Assembly (NCBI RefSeq): GCF_024580525.1
Contig: NZ_JANIKQ010000009.1
Coordinates: 46,995 to 110,994, forward strand
DNA: 64,000 nt
Source of the DNA: Neisseria dentiae
GTDB lineage: Bacteria; Pseudomonadota; Gammaproteobacteria; Burkholderiales; Neisseriaceae
Reading direction: 5' to 3'
Positions 43,145-51,988 of the stretch are shown one piece after another; within the stretch, counting starts at the first letter, position 1; every line of letters starts with the position of its first letter. A program made the position numbers and the translations under genes. The notes under the pieces were generated by a model. That model did no database searches. It saw only the letters and a program-made list of their open reading frames with translations, and was not told the origin of the DNA.

Positions 43145-43837
43145 TCAATCGGCCTGTTTTTCCGCTTCCGCCGCCTTGCGCGCAGCCTTGCGCTCTTTGC
43201 GTTTGGCACGGATGCTGCGGATATGCTCGCGGAAAAAGCGTTGGCGTTGGCGTTTCTTCCACCAGAAATACAGCAGCACCACCGCGCCAATGCCGATTAA
43301 AACGAACAGCCCCGATTGGAACTGGTGCACTTTGTGCATCAGCCATTCGCGGTTCTCGGCTCCGTACGAGCCGAGATACACCCACACCGGCACCGAAATC
43401 AGCGCGGCCAGGCCGTCCATAATCAAAAAGCGCAGGTAAGAAACTTTGCGGCTGATGCCGGCGGTGATAAAAATCGGCGTGCGCAGGCCGGGCAGGAAGC
43501 GGGCGGCAAACAAAACGCGGTTGCCGTATTTATCGAATTTTTCCTGCACTTGCGCATAGCGTTTCGGCGTCATCACGCGGGCGATAAAGCGCACTTTCAA
43601 AATCTTATGGCCGAACACGCGGCCGGCGGCAAACATCAGGCCGTCGCCCACCAACACGCCGAGCATACCCACCGCCACCATAATATGCACGTTGGTATAG
43701 CCCAGGCCGGAAATCACGCCGCCGGCCACCAAAGTAACGTCTTCGGGTATCGGCACGCCGAAGCCGCACGCCAGCAGCACCAAAAACACCGCCGCGTAAC
43801 CGTATTGGATAAAAAACGCTTCTAAAATCGCAAGCAT
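43145..43837 (-). CDS. DedA-family membrane protein
   Basis: A 230-residue inner-membrane protein of the DedA/VTT superfamily, members of which flip undecaprenyl phosphate or phospholipids. It has the family segments FGVPIPEDVTLVAGGVISG, FGHKILKVRFIARVMTPKRY and AARFLPGLRTPIFITAGISR (conserved E/D and R residues). The C-terminus is strongly basic (RQRFFREHIRSIRAKRKERK, then Ala/Lys-rich), longer than in most homologues. The ATG is at 43835-43837. It lies 97 bases upstream of speB on the same strand, with a DUS hairpin between. Confidence 0.88.
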   Translation of the reverse strand: MLAILEAFFIQYGYAAVFLVLLACGFGVPIPEDVTLVAGGVISGLGYTNVHIMVAVGMLGVLVGDGLMFAAGRVFGHKILKVRFIARVMTPKRYAQVQEKFDKYGNRVLFAARFLPGLRTPIFITAGISRKVSYLRFLIMDGLAALISVPVWVYLGSYGAENREWLMHKVHQFQSGLFVLIGIGAVVLLYFWWKKRQRQRFFREHIRSIRAKRKERKAARKAAEAEKQAD

Positions 43838-44028
43838 AATGCTTGTGTTCCTTATTGGTTTGATTGTATGGAATCTGCTGTACTTATTTTTTAAAGTGGA
43901 TTAGTTCATACCACCATTTCCCTGCTTTGCCGCTTTTTTTCAGACGGCCGCACCGCATTTCGGGCAACTGCGGTTTGAAAACAATCTTTCCAAATTTTTC
44001 CCGCAGGCCGTCTGAAAACAAGCCGTGC

Positions 44029-45390
44029 TTATTTCTTGGCTTTTGCCGCAGGCTCCGCCGCGCCCTGAATGGCGGCGGCAATGCGTTCCGCCCCTTTCTT
44101 GGCCTGATCGATCTGGCGGGCTTCCACCATCACGCGCACCACAGGCTCGGTGCCCGAAGCGCGCAACACCACGCGGCCTTTGCCTTCAAGCTCTTTTTCC
44201 ACTTCGGCCAGCACATCTTTCGAAGCGCTCTGCCAATCCTGCCCTTTTTGAATGCGCACATTGATCATGGTTTGCGGAAACGCCTGCCAGTCGGAACACA
44301 CGGTCATCAGGTCCTGCTTCAGAATGCGCAGCGCGGCCAACACTTGCAGGGCCGAAATGATGCCGTCGCCGGTGTTGTGTTTGTCCATGCACAGAATATG
44401 GCCGCTGGCTTCGCCGCCGATCAGCCAGCCGCGCTGGTGCAACTGCTCGAGCACATAGCGGTCGCCCACTTTGGCGCGGCAGAAGGCAACGCCCTGCTCT
44501 TTCAGGGCCAGCTCCATCGCCATATTGGTCATCACGGTGCCGACCACGCCGCCGATTTCCACGCCTTCGCGGGCGCGGGCTTTGGCAATCACGTAAATCA
44601 GGCTGTCGCCGTCGTAAACCTTGCCGTTTTTATCCACCATAATCAGGCGGTCGCCGTCGCCGTCGAGCGCAATGCCGTAGTCGGCTTCGTTTTGCAGCAC
44701 CGCCGCCTGCAAGGCTTTCGGATGGGTGGCGCCGCATTTTTCGTTGATGTTGTAGCCGTCGGGTTCGTTGCCGATGGCCACCACTTTCGCACCCAGCTCG
44801 TGGAATACTTTGGGTGCAACGTCGTAACCCGCGCCGTTGGCGGTGTCCACCACCAGTTTCAGGCCGCGCAGATCGAGGTTGGCGGGGAAAGTGGATTTGC
44901 AGAATTCGATATAGCGGTCGTCGGCACCGTTCACGCGGCGGGCGCGGCCGAGTTTGTCGGAAGGCAGGGTTTTCATTTCTTCGTCGAGTTTGGCTTCGAT
45001 TTCCAACTCGATTTCGTCGGAAAGTTTCACGCCGCCTTCGGCGAAAAATTTGATGCCGTTGTCGGAATAAACATTGTGCGATGCGGAAATCATCACGCCG
45101 GCCGACAGGCGCAGCGCGCGCGTGAGATAGGCCACGCCGGGCGTGGGCAGCGGGCCGGTTTGGATAACGTTGACGCCGGCGGCGGTAAAACCGGCCACCA
45201 ATGCGGCTTCGAGCATATAGCCGGAAATACGGGTGTCTTTACCGATAATCACGGTAGGCTTGTGTTCGCTGTCGTGCTGAACCAGCACCTGGCCTGCGGC
45301 ATAACCGAGCTTCAATACAAAATCGGGGGTAATCGGAAACTGACCCACTTCGCCGCGCACACCGTCGGTGCCAAAATATTTCTTTGCCAT
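44029..45390 (-). CDS. glmM: Phosphoglucosamine mutase
   Basis: Converts glucosamine 6-phosphate to glucosamine 1-phosphate for UDP-GlcNAc, feeding both peptidoglycan and LOS. The 453-residue protein starts [20 protein letters not shown] and has the active-site phosphoserine loop [18 protein letters not shown], the metal loop [13 protein letters not shown], the sugar loop [13 protein letters not shown], and the phosphate-binding [18 protein letters not shown]. The Ala/Lys tail ([10 protein letters not shown]) is slightly longer than usual. The ATG at 45388-45390 is preceded by GGAGG. folP, often adjacent, is absent. It is divergent from prmB. Confidence 0.95.
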   Translation of the reverse strand: MAKKYFGTDGVRGEVGQFPITPDFVLKLGYAAGQVLVQHDSEHKPTVIIGKDTRISGYMLEAALVAGFTAAGVNVIQTGPLPTPGVAYLTRALRLSAGVMISASHNVYSDNGIKFFAEGGVKLSDEIELEIEAKLDEEMKTLPSDKLGRARRVNGADDRYIEFCKSTFPANLDLRGLKLVVDTANGAGYDVAPKVFHELGAKVVAIGNEPDGYNINEKCGATHPKALQAAVLQNEADYGIALDGDGDRLIMVDKNGKVYDGDSLIYVIAKARAREGVEIGGVVGTVMTNMAMELALKEQGVAFCRAKVGDRYVLEQLHQRGWLIGGEASGHILCMDKHNTGDGIISALQVLAALRILKQDLMTVCSDWQAFPQTMINVRIQKGQDWQSASKDVLAEVEKELEGKGRVVLRASGTEPVVRVMVEARQIDQAKKGAERIAAAIQGAAEPAAKAKK

Positions 45391-45498
45391 ATAAAAAACC
45401 TCCGTTAAATTGAAGCTGCTATTGTAAAGCAGCCCTGCCGCGGTATCCAGCGGTTTACAAGGTTTTGCTGTTTGCAGGCCGTCTGAAACCGAATCGGC

Positions 45499-45504
45499 TA
45501 TAAT
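45499..45504 (+). promoter_or_regulatory. Candidate -10 box of prmB
   Basis: TATAAT lies 31 bases ahead of the prmB start, just after a DUS. The -35 candidate (TTGCAG at 45472) has too long a spacer. Confidence 0.35.
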
Positions 45505-45534
45505 CGCGTTTTCTTCCAACCCACGGATTGCCCC

Positions 45535-46434
45535 ATGTTTTCCGAAGCCGCCAAACACCTCACCACCGTGCGCGACATCCTGCGCTTTGCCGTAAGCCGT
45601 TTCAACGAAGCCGGGCTGCATTTCGGCCACGGCAGCGACAACGCCCACGACGAAGCCGCCTATCTGATACTGCACACCCTCAACCTGCCGTTAGACACGC
45701 TCGAACCCTATCTCGACGCCAAGCTGCTGAGTGCCGAAAAAGAAGAAGTGCTCGGCCTGATCGAGCGACGCGTAACCGAACGCATCCCCGTGGCCTACCT
45801 CACCCATCAGGCTTGGCAGGGCGAGTTTGATTTTTATGTCGACGAGCGCGTTATCGTGCCGCGTTCGTTTGTTTACGAGCTTTTAGGCGAACCGCTGCTG
45901 CCGTGGATAGAACACGAAGAGCTGGTGCACCGCGCGCTGGATTTGTGCACCGGCAGCGGCTGCCTGGCCATCCAAATGGCGCACCACTACCCCGCCGCCG
46001 AAATCGACGCGGTCGATTTAAGCCTTGATGCCTTGGAAGTGGCCGCCGTCAACATCGAAAGCTACGGCCTCGAAGAGCGCATCAACCTGATCCACACCGA
46101 TTTGTTTGAAGGGTTGGAAGGCACATACGATTTAATCGTTTCCAACCCGCCTTATGTTGATGCCGAATCGGTGGCCGAACTGCCCGAAGAATACCTGCAC
46201 GAGCCGGAACTGGCCCTGGGCAGCGGTTCGGACGGTCTCGACGCCACCCGCGAAATCATCTTGCAGGCCGCCAAATTCTTAAACCCCAAAGGTGTGCTGC
46301 TGGTTGAAATCGGCCATAACCGCGACGTGCTGGAAGCTGCTTATCCCGAACTGCCGTTCACTTGGTTGGAAACCAGCGGCGGCGACGGCTTCGTGTTCCT
46401 GCTCACGCGCGAACAGCTTTTGGGTGGAGAATAG
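45535..46434 (+). CDS. prmB: Ribosomal protein L3 glutamine methyltransferase
   Basis: N5-methylates Gln150 of ribosomal protein uL3. The 299-residue HemK-family enzyme has an N-terminal helical substrate domain (about 1-115), the SAM loop [15 protein letters not shown], and the glutamine-binding motif [20 protein letters not shown]. The PrmB-type sequence [10 protein letters not shown] stands where PrmC has VPRPDTE, which separates it from the release-factor enzyme PrmC. The ATG at 45535 is used. It is monocistronic, with a DUS hairpin 41 bases after the stop. Confidence 0.93.
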   Translation: MFSEAAKHLTTVRDILRFAVSRFNEAGLHFGHGSDNAHDEAAYLILHTLNLPLDTLEPYLDAKLLSAEKEEVLGLIERRVTERIPVAYLTHQAWQGEFDFYVDERVIVPRSFVYELLGEPLLPWIEHEELVHRALDLCTGSGCLAIQMAHHYPAAEIDAVDLSLDALEVAAVNIESYGLEERINLIHTDLFEGLEGTYDLIVSNPPYVDAESVAELPEEYLHEPELALGSGSDGLDATREIILQAAKFLNPKGVLLVEIGHNRDVLEAAYPELPFTWLETSGGDGFVFLLTREQLLGGE

Positions 46435-46474
46435 TCCTCACCCAAATATCAAAAACATATGCAAAATATGCCCG

Positions 46475-46499
46475 GGCCGTCTGAATATTTCAGACGGCC
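46475..46499 (+). terminator. DUS hairpin terminator of prmB
   Basis: GGCCGTCTGAA and its complement flank a 3-base loop, followed by TTTCGGTTT. Confidence 0.7.
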
Positions 46500-46649
46500 T
46501 TTCGGTTTCCACAGCCAAATACCTTTGCCGCCAAACCTTATCGAAGCACGAAACCCTTGTTTTTCGTTATACCCGGCTCAAGTTTGGAGGCAACAGATGC
46601 TTTAAAAACCGCTGCGTTTTTTCGCAACACACCCTAACCCTCTGCCCGC

Positions 46650-46680
46650 TTGACCTTCACCATACGTCAAGGTTTATAGT
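46650..46680 (+). promoter_or_regulatory. MerR/CueR-type copper promoter of the copZ-copA unit
   Basis: TTGACC (-35, 46650-46655) and TATAGT (-10, 46675-46680) are separated by exactly 19 bases, the over-long spacer typical of MerR-family activated promoters. The spacer carries the dyad ACCTT...AAGGT (46653-46673), matching the E. coli copA CueR site in layout (TTGACCTTCC...GGAAGGTT). It lies 34 bases ahead of the chaperone gene. No cueR gene is in the window. Confidence 0.8.
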
Positions 46681-46713
46681 TAAACCCTCACCCCACTTAT
46701 CACGGAGAACATT

Positions 46714-46923
46714 ATGAACACCATTACCCTCAACATCGGCGGCATGACCTGCGGCGGCTGCGTTAGCAGCGTTACCAAAGTTTTGGAAAACCTAAACGGC
46801 GTGGAAAAGGCCGAAGTGAGCTTGGAAAACGCCAATGCCGTGATTACTTTCGATGCCGGCAAAATCCAAACCGCCGCCTTAATCGAAGCGGTGGAAGACG
46901 CGGGCTTCGATGCCTCGCTGTAA
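46714..46923 (+). CDS. copZ: Copper chaperone, heavy-metal-associated domain (CopZ-like)
   Basis: A 69-residue single HMA domain. The Cu(I) site is GGMTCGGCVSSVTKVLENL (C-x2-C at residues about 12 and 15), with the ferredoxin-like beta-alpha-beta pattern and a C-terminal AVEDAGFDASL. It is expected to bind cytosolic Cu(I) and hand it to CopA, encoded 34 bases downstream. The ATG at 46714 follows a GGAGAAC ribosome site. The CueR-type promoter upstream supports copper control. MerP-like mercury binding is an alternative for the fold but unlikely with this neighbour. Confidence 0.9.
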   Translation: MNTITLNIGGMTCGGCVSSVTKVLENLNGVEKAEVSLENANAVITFDAGKIQTAALIEAVEDAGFDASL

Positions 46924-46957
46924 CACAGGCTGAAACGCCCCAACAGAAAGAAAACCC

Positions 46958-49120
46958 ATGCAGCAGAAAGCCCGTTTCCAAATCGGCGGCATGACCTGCC
47001 AAGCCTGTGCCAGCCGCATCGAAAAAGTGTTGAACAAAAAAGATTTTGTTGAAGCGGCCTCGGTGAACTTCGCCAGCGAAGAAGCGCAGGTGGTGTTCGA
47101 CGACAGCCGCACCGATGCCGCCGCGCTGGCGGAAATCATCGCCAAAGCAGGTTTTGAAGCGGTGGAAAAAACCGATGCTGCCGCCCCGATGCCGTCTGAA
47201 AACCATATCGGCTGGCGTTTGTGGCTGCTGCTGGCCATCAACGTGCCGTTTCTCATCGGCATGGCGGGCATGATGGCGGGCCGGCACGACTGGATGATGC
47301 CCGTTATGTGGCAGTTTGCGCTGGCCAGCGTAGTGCAGCTTTGGCTGGCCGCTCCGTTTTACAAAAGCGCATGGGCAAGCATCAAAGGCGGGCTGGCGAA
47401 TATGGACGTGCTGGTTACCGTCGGCACGGTGGCGATTTACCTTTATTCAACCTATATGATGTTTGCCCACCGCGCGATGGGCCACGACGGCATGGCGCAC
47501 GTTTATTTCGAGGCGGGCGTGATGGTGGTCGGTTTCGTGAGCCTGGGCAAATTTCTCGAACACCGCGCGAAAAAATCCAGCCTCAACAGCCTCGGCCTGC
47601 TGCTGAAACTCACGCCGCGCCAAGTGAACGTGGAACGCGGCGGCCAATGGCAGAGCCTGCCACTCGATCAGGTGCAAATCGGCGATTTAATCCGCGCCAG
47701 CCACGGCGAGCGCATCGCGGCCGACGGCATTGTCGAGAGCGGCAGCGGCTGGGCCGACGAAAGCCACCTGACCGGCGAATCGCAGCCCGAAGCGAAAACC
47801 GCCGGCAGCAAAGTGCTGGCCGGCGCCATGATTACCGACGGCAGCATCGTTTACCGCGCCCGCCAGCTCGGCAGCCAAACCCTGCTCGGCGACATGATGG
47901 CCGCCCTTTCCGAAGCGCAGGGCAGCAAAGCGCCGATTGCGCGGGTGGCCGACAAAGCGGCGGCGGTGTTCGTGCCCGCCGTGGTCGGCATCGCCGCGCT
48001 CACTTTTGTTTTGACTTGGCTCTTCAAAGGCGATTGGATACCCGCGCTGATGAACGCCGTGGCGGTGTTGGTGATTGCCTGCCCGTGCGCGCTCGGCCTC
48101 GCCACGCCCGCCGCGATTATGGTCGGCATGGGCAAGGCGGTGCGGCACAGCATTTGGTTTAAAGACGCCGCCGCCATGGAGGCCGCCGCCCATGTAAACG
48201 CAGTGGTGCTCGACAAAACCGGCACCCTCACCGAAGGCAAACCCGAAGTGGCGGCGGTGTATCTGAGGCCGTCTGCAAACACAGACGAAAACGAACTCTA
48301 CCGCCTTGCCGCCGCCGTCGAACAAAACGCCGCCCACCCGCTCGCACGCGCCATCGTTCAGACGGCCTTGGCGCGCGGCATTGCCCTGCCCGAAGCCCGC
48401 AATGTGCAAACCGAAGCCGGTGCGGGCGTAAAAGCCGATATCGACGGCATCGGCGAAGTGAAAGTGGGCAAACCCGCCTATTGCAGCCTCACACTGCCCG
48501 AAAACCTTGATTCAGTATGGCAAATCGCCAGCATCGTCGCCGTGTCGGCAAACGGCCGCGCCCTCGGCGCCTTCGCGCTGGCCGACCGTCTCAAAAACGA
48601 CAGCAAACAGGCGGTAGGCCGTCTGAAAGCGCACGGTATCGAAGTGTATATGATGAGCGGCGACAATCAGGGCGTGGCCGGCTACATCGCCGCGCAACTG
48701 GGCATAGACCGCGCTTTCGGCAACATGAGTCCGCGCGACAAAGCCGCCGAAGTGCAGAAGCTGAAAGCCGCAGGCAAAACCGTGGCGATGGCGGGCGACG
48801 GCATCAACGACGCCCCCGCACTCGCCGCCGCCGATGTCAGCTTCGCCATGAAGGGCGGAGCCGACGTGGCCGAACACACCGCCTCGGCCACCCTGATGCA
48901 GCACTCGGTCGACCAAATGGTCGATGCCCTGCTGATTTCGCGCGCCACCCTGAAAAACATCAAGCAAAACCTGTTTTTCGCCTTTTTCTACAACACATTG
49001 GGCATTCCGTTAGCCGCCTTGGGCTTTCTCAGCCCGGTGATTGCCGGCGCGGCCATGGCCTTAAGCTCGATTTCGGTGCTTGGCAATGCTTTGCGCCTGA
49101 AGCGGGTAAGGATTGATTAA
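46958..49120 (+). CDS. copA: Copper-exporting P1B-type ATPase
   Basis: Pumps Cu(I) from cytoplasm to periplasm. The 720-residue protein has an N-terminal HMA domain (GGMTCQACASRIEKVLN), eight membrane helices, the actuator loop (DESHLTGESQPEAKT), the transmembrane metal site VIACPCALGLATPA (CPC), phosphorylation DKTGTLTEGKPEV, and the hinge MAGDGINDAPALAAADVSFA. One HMA domain only. The ATG at 46958 is 34 bases after copZ and the two form one operon. Pathogenic neisseriae depend on CopA against copper stress. A MITE-like element begins immediately after the stop. Confidence 0.95.
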   Translation: MQQKARFQIGGMTCQACASRIEKVLNKKDFVEAASVNFASEEAQVVFDDSRTDAAALAEIIAKAGFEAVEKTDAAAPMPSENHIGWRLWLLLAINVPFLIGMAGMMAGRHDWMMPVMWQFALASVVQLWLAAPFYKSAWASIKGGLANMDVLVTVGTVAIYLYSTYMMFAHRAMGHDGMAHVYFEAGVMVVGFVSLGKFLEHRAKKSSLNSLGLLLKLTPRQVNVERGGQWQSLPLDQVQIGDLIRASHGERIAADGIVESGSGWADESHLTGESQPEAKTAGSKVLAGAMITDGSIVYRARQLGSQTLLGDMMAALSEAQGSKAPIARVADKAAAVFVPAVVGIAALTFVLTWLFKGDWIPALMNAVAVLVIACPCALGLATPAAIMVGMGKAVRHSIWFKDAAAMEAAAHVNAVVLDKTGTLTEGKPEVAAVYLRPSANTDENELYRLAAAVEQNAAHPLARAIVQTALARGIALPEARNVQTEAGAGVKADIDGIGEVKVGKPAYCSLTLPENLDSVWQIASIVAVSANGRALGAFALADRLKNDSKQAVGRLKAHGIEVYMMSGDNQGVAGYIAAQLGIDRAFGNMSPRDKAAEVQKLKAAGKTVAMAGDGINDAPALAAADVSFAMKGGADVAEHTASATLMQHSVDQMVDALLISRATLKNIKQNLFFAFFYNTLGIPLAALGFLSPVIAGAAMALSSISVLGNALRLKRVRID

Positions 49121-49121
49121 C

Positions 49122-49266
49122 GAGACCTTTGCCCCCATCTGCGGCGCATTTCTTCGTTGTGCGTTTATGCCCTTTCGCTCGCTTAGCCTTGTACTTGATA
49201 TGTCTGCGCTCGCTGCGCTGCTGCGCCTTGAACTGCATCCACAGCCGGGGGTTTTGCAAAGGTCCC
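49122..49266. mobile_element. MITE-like element, 145 bp, inverted copy
   Basis: The ends are GAGACCTTTGCCCCC and GGGGGTTTTGCAAAGGTCCC. The interior is the reverse complement of the 22554-22714 copy (CTTCGTTGTGCGTTTATGCC...CGCCTTGAACTGCATCCAC). It begins one base after the copA stop codon. Confidence 0.65.
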
Positions 49267-49278
49267 TAACATGAGTTC

Positions 49279-49309
49279 AGGCCGTCTGAAAACATCTTTC
49301 AGACGGCCT
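49279..49309 (+). terminator. DUS hairpin after copA
   Basis: AGGCCGTCTGAA and its complement flank a 7-base loop, placed after the MITE-like element. It probably ended the copA message before or after that insertion. Confidence 0.6.
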
Positions 49310-49361
49310 AAACCTAATAAAATCAACAACATCAATTAAAAAAATAAATAAATTCTAAGAA

Positions 49362-49407
49362 AACTATAAAAAATCTTATTTTAACTACGAAAAATCTTAG
49401 TTATAAT
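49362..49407 (+). promoter_or_regulatory. Tandem 21-bp direct repeat overlapping the recN promoter
   Basis: AACTATAAAAAATCTTATTT (49362) and AACTACGAAAAATCTTAGTT (49383) are spaced 21 bases, two helical turns. A perfect TATAAT at 49402-49407 overlaps the end of the second copy, with TTTAAC (49380-49385) 16 bases upstream as -35. The repeated site could bind a regulator in tandem. It does not resemble an E. coli LexA box. Confidence 0.5.
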
Positions 49408-49460
49408 CCCGCACAACCATCTCAATTCCCGTTTCAGACGGCCCCAACCGAGGAACCCCC

Positions 49461-51122
49461 ATGCTGCTGGCGCTTTCATTACGCGACTTCGTGATTGTAG
49501 AAAAACTCAACCTCAACTTCCAAACCGGCTTCACCGTGCTCACCGGCGAAACCGGTGCGGGCAAATCCATCACGCTCGATGCGCTCGGCTTATTGTTGGG
49601 CGACAAAGCCGACTTCAGCCAAGTACGCACCGGCGCCCAAGAAGCCCAACTTTCCGCCCTGTTCGACATCGGCGGCCTGCCCGCATTGCAGGCGCAACTG
49701 TATGAACAGGGTTTGCTGGAAGCAGGCGGCGAAGAGCTGAGCGTACGCCGCATTATCGACGCCAAAGGCAAAAGCCGCAGCTTCATCAACAACCAGGCCG
49801 CCACGCTGGCGCAATTGAAAGCAATCGGCAGCCAGCTCATCGATATCCACGGTCAAAACGCACACCATTCGCTCAACCAAGAATCCGCCCAGCGGCAATT
49901 GCTTGATGCTTTCGCCGGCGCGCAAGAACAGACAGACTCGGTAAAAAATCTTTACCAAAACTGGAACGACGCCCGCAAAGCCCTCCACGAAGCGCAAAAC
50001 CATGCCGAAAACATCGCCATCGAACGCGAACGGGTGGAATGGCAATATAACGAACTGAATCAGCTCGATTTGCGCCACGGAGAATGGGAAAGCCTCAACC
50101 AAAGCCACCACAGCCTCGCCCACGCCGCAGAACTGTTGCAGGCCGCCGAGCAGGTTTCGGAACACATCGACGGCGACAACGGTATGCAGCGCCAACTCTA
50201 CCAATGCCAAAAACTCTTGGGCAGCCTGCAAAACATCGAACCGCGCTTTGCCGAAAGCCTCGAAATGCTCGCCGCCGTCGAAGCCGAATTGGGCGAAATC
50301 AGCTCCAATATGCGCGACGTAGCCAACCGCGTCGAAATCAACCCCGGCGAATTGGCCGAACAAGAACGGCGCATGGGCGAACTGATGGGCATGGCGCGCA
50401 AATACCGCGTCGAACCCGAAGAGCTGCCCGCCAAACTCGAAGAGCTGAACCGCACCCTGCAAAGCCTGCACGAAGCCGCCGACATCGCCGCCCTCGAAGC
50501 CGCCGTTGCGCGCACCGAGGCCGAATACACCGCCGCCGCGCAGAAACTGTCGGCCATGCGTCGTGAGGCCGCCGCCAAACTGGCCGCCGAAACCACCGGA
50601 CACATGCAGCATTTATCAATGAAAGGCGCAACCTTCCACATCGAACTGCCGCCCTGCCCGCCCGCGCCGCACGGCTTGGAGCAAGTGCAGTACCAAGTGG
50701 CCGCCAACAAAGGCAGCCCCCTGCGCCCGCTCAACAAAGTGGCCTCCGGCGGCGAACTTGCCCGCATCAGCCTTTCCATCCAAGTGGTTACCAGCCGGTA
50801 CACCCAAGTGCCGACGCTGATTTTCGACGAGGTGGATACCGGTATCGGCGGCGGCGTGGCCGAAACCGTAGGCCGCGCCCTGCGCGCGCTGGGCAAACGG
50901 CACCAAGTGCTGGCCGTTACCCACCTGCCGCAAGTGGCCGCCTGCGGCGAAAACCACTGGCAGGTGCACAAACACAGCGAAGGCGAGCAAACCGTTAGCG
51001 AAATCAAAGTATTGGATAACAGCGGCCGCATCGAAGAAATCGCCCGTATGCTCGGCGGCGAAGTGATTACCGGCACCACACGCAAACATGCCGAAGAAAT
51101 GCTGGCTCTGGCGGCGGAATAA
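49461..51122 (+). CDS. recN: DNA repair ATPase RecN
   Basis: An SMC-like protein of double-strand-break repair, needed in neisseriae for recombination repair and efficient transformation. The 553-residue protein has an N-terminal Walker A half (VLTGETGAGKSITLDALGLL), IDIHGQNAHHSL, a long coiled coil (about 150-350, rich in Glu/Ala/Leu), and the C-terminal SMC half (KVASGGELARISLSIQVV, LIFDEVDTGIGGGVAETVGR, VTHLPQVAACGENHWQVHK). The ATG at 49461 is preceded by GAGGAA. The AT-rich promoter region with a tandem repeat is unlike the rest of the window. Confidence 0.95.
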   Translation: MLLALSLRDFVIVEKLNLNFQTGFTVLTGETGAGKSITLDALGLLLGDKADFSQVRTGAQEAQLSALFDIGGLPALQAQLYEQGLLEAGGEELSVRRIIDAKGKSRSFINNQAATLAQLKAIGSQLIDIHGQNAHHSLNQESAQRQLLDAFAGAQEQTDSVKNLYQNWNDARKALHEAQNHAENIAIERERVEWQYNELNQLDLRHGEWESLNQSHHSLAHAAELLQAAEQVSEHIDGDNGMQRQLYQCQKLLGSLQNIEPRFAESLEMLAAVEAELGEISSNMRDVANRVEINPGELAEQERRMGELMGMARKYRVEPEELPAKLEELNRTLQSLHEAADIAALEAAVARTEAEYTAAAQKLSAMRREAAAKLAAETTGHMQHLSMKGATFHIELPPCPPAPHGLEQVQYQVAANKGSPLRPLNKVASGGELARISLSIQVVTSRYTQVPTLIFDEVDTGIGGGVAETVGRALRALGKRHQVLAVTHLPQVAACGENHWQVHKHSEGEQTVSEIKVLDNSGRIEEIARMLGGEVITGTTRKHAEEMLALAAE

Positions 51123-51491
51123 TTGGCATCGGATAAGGCAGCCAGACCAACCGGAACCTTTGCGAAATCCGTTCCAACCCTGAAAATATTTATGCCCCGT
51201 CATACTTTACACCCGTCATACTCGGGCTTGGCCCGAGCATCTGCTATTTTTTGAACCGACAAGGTACTCTTGGCAAGCCCGAATATGATGCAGATGTTTG
51301 AAGATGCCGAAATCACTCGCAAAAATTTCAGGCCGTCTGAAAACCCATATTTCAGACGGCCTGAATTTTTATCCCGCATTTTAGGGCGTGCAGTCGGAAA
51401 GATGCTATCGGAACAGAAAAACGGCGCCTTGAAAATCAACAAGCAGAAAATCCTCAATTTCCGCCGGCATCCCCATGCAAGCCATGTGCGC
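51123..51491. other. Gap between recN and ridA: decayed repeats and terminator
   Basis: A decayed CGTCATACTCGGGCTTGGCC palindrome half near 51214, a GAACCTTTGCGAAAT-like end near 51155, a DUS hairpin at 51329-51363 and one decayed end of the 192-bp element (TAGGGCGTGCAGTCGGAAAG, near 51382). No gene was found. Confidence 0.6.
51329..51363. terminator. Bidirectional DUS hairpin between recN and ridA
   Basis: CAGGCCGTCTGAA and its complement flank a 9-base loop. AT-rich runs on both sides fit termination of both convergent genes. Confidence 0.7.
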
Positions 51492-51848
51492 CTATTTGCC
51501 GGTTTGCACCGCAGAAACCTTGATTTCCACTTTCCATTCCGGTTTGGCCAATTTAGCCTGCACGCAGGCGCGGGCGGGAGCGTGGCCGGGCGCAACCCAA
51601 GCATCCCAAGCTTCGTTCATCGCGTCGTAGTCGGCCAAATCCGGCAGAAAAATCGTAGCTTCCAAAATATGCTTCTTATCGGAACCACATTGCGCCAGCC
51701 AATTGTCGATCTGAGCCAGCACATCGCGGGTTTGCTCAGTTACGCCCACATCGGTTCGCTCGGGCACCATGCCCGCCAGAAAAACGAAACCGTTGGCCAC
51801 GGTGGCTTCCGACAAGCGCGCTGTTTGGCCGAAATATTGCACAGTCAT
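51492..51848 (-). CDS. RidA-family enamine/imine deaminase
   Basis: A 118-residue protein of the YjgF/YER057c/UK114 family, which hydrolyses reactive enamine/imine products of PLP enzymes. Visible family features are the N-terminal ATVANGFVFLAGMVP, TRDVLAQIDNWLAQCGSDKK, and the C-terminal ACVQAKLAKPEWKVEIKVSA. The Arg that binds the carboxylate in true RidA sits in a PxRxxV context; here it reads PARACVQ, so the Arg is kept. The ATG at 51846-51848 follows GGAAGC. It is transcribed divergently from ybaK, the two starts being 141 bases apart. Confidence 0.85.
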   Translation of the reverse strand: MTVQYFGQTARLSEATVANGFVFLAGMVPERTDVGVTEQTRDVLAQIDNWLAQCGSDKKHILEATIFLPDLADYDAMNEAWDAWVAPGHAPARACVQAKLAKPEWKVEIKVSAVQTGK

Positions 51849-51988
51849 TTTGCTTCCTTTGCAGAGTGTGTTGAAAAAGCGTATGGTAGCACAGACGGCA
51901 GAAACACTTCCCCCGCACACGCGGTTTCGTGCCCAATATGGCAAAATATTTCACGGCAACCACCACATTTATTTTCAGACGGCCTGTT

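Noticed and set aside
43864..45408. 514-codon plus-strand frame opposite glmM
   Set aside because: Shadow of glmM with atypical composition and no recognisable motif.
46586..46605. Strong GGAGG followed by ATG-CTT-TAA ahead of the copper operon
   Set aside because: A two-codon frame upstream of the predicted copper promoter; most likely chance, as it would not be on the copZ message.
49590..50612. 340-codon minus-strand frame inside recN
   Set aside because: Antisense to the recN coiled coil; no independent support.
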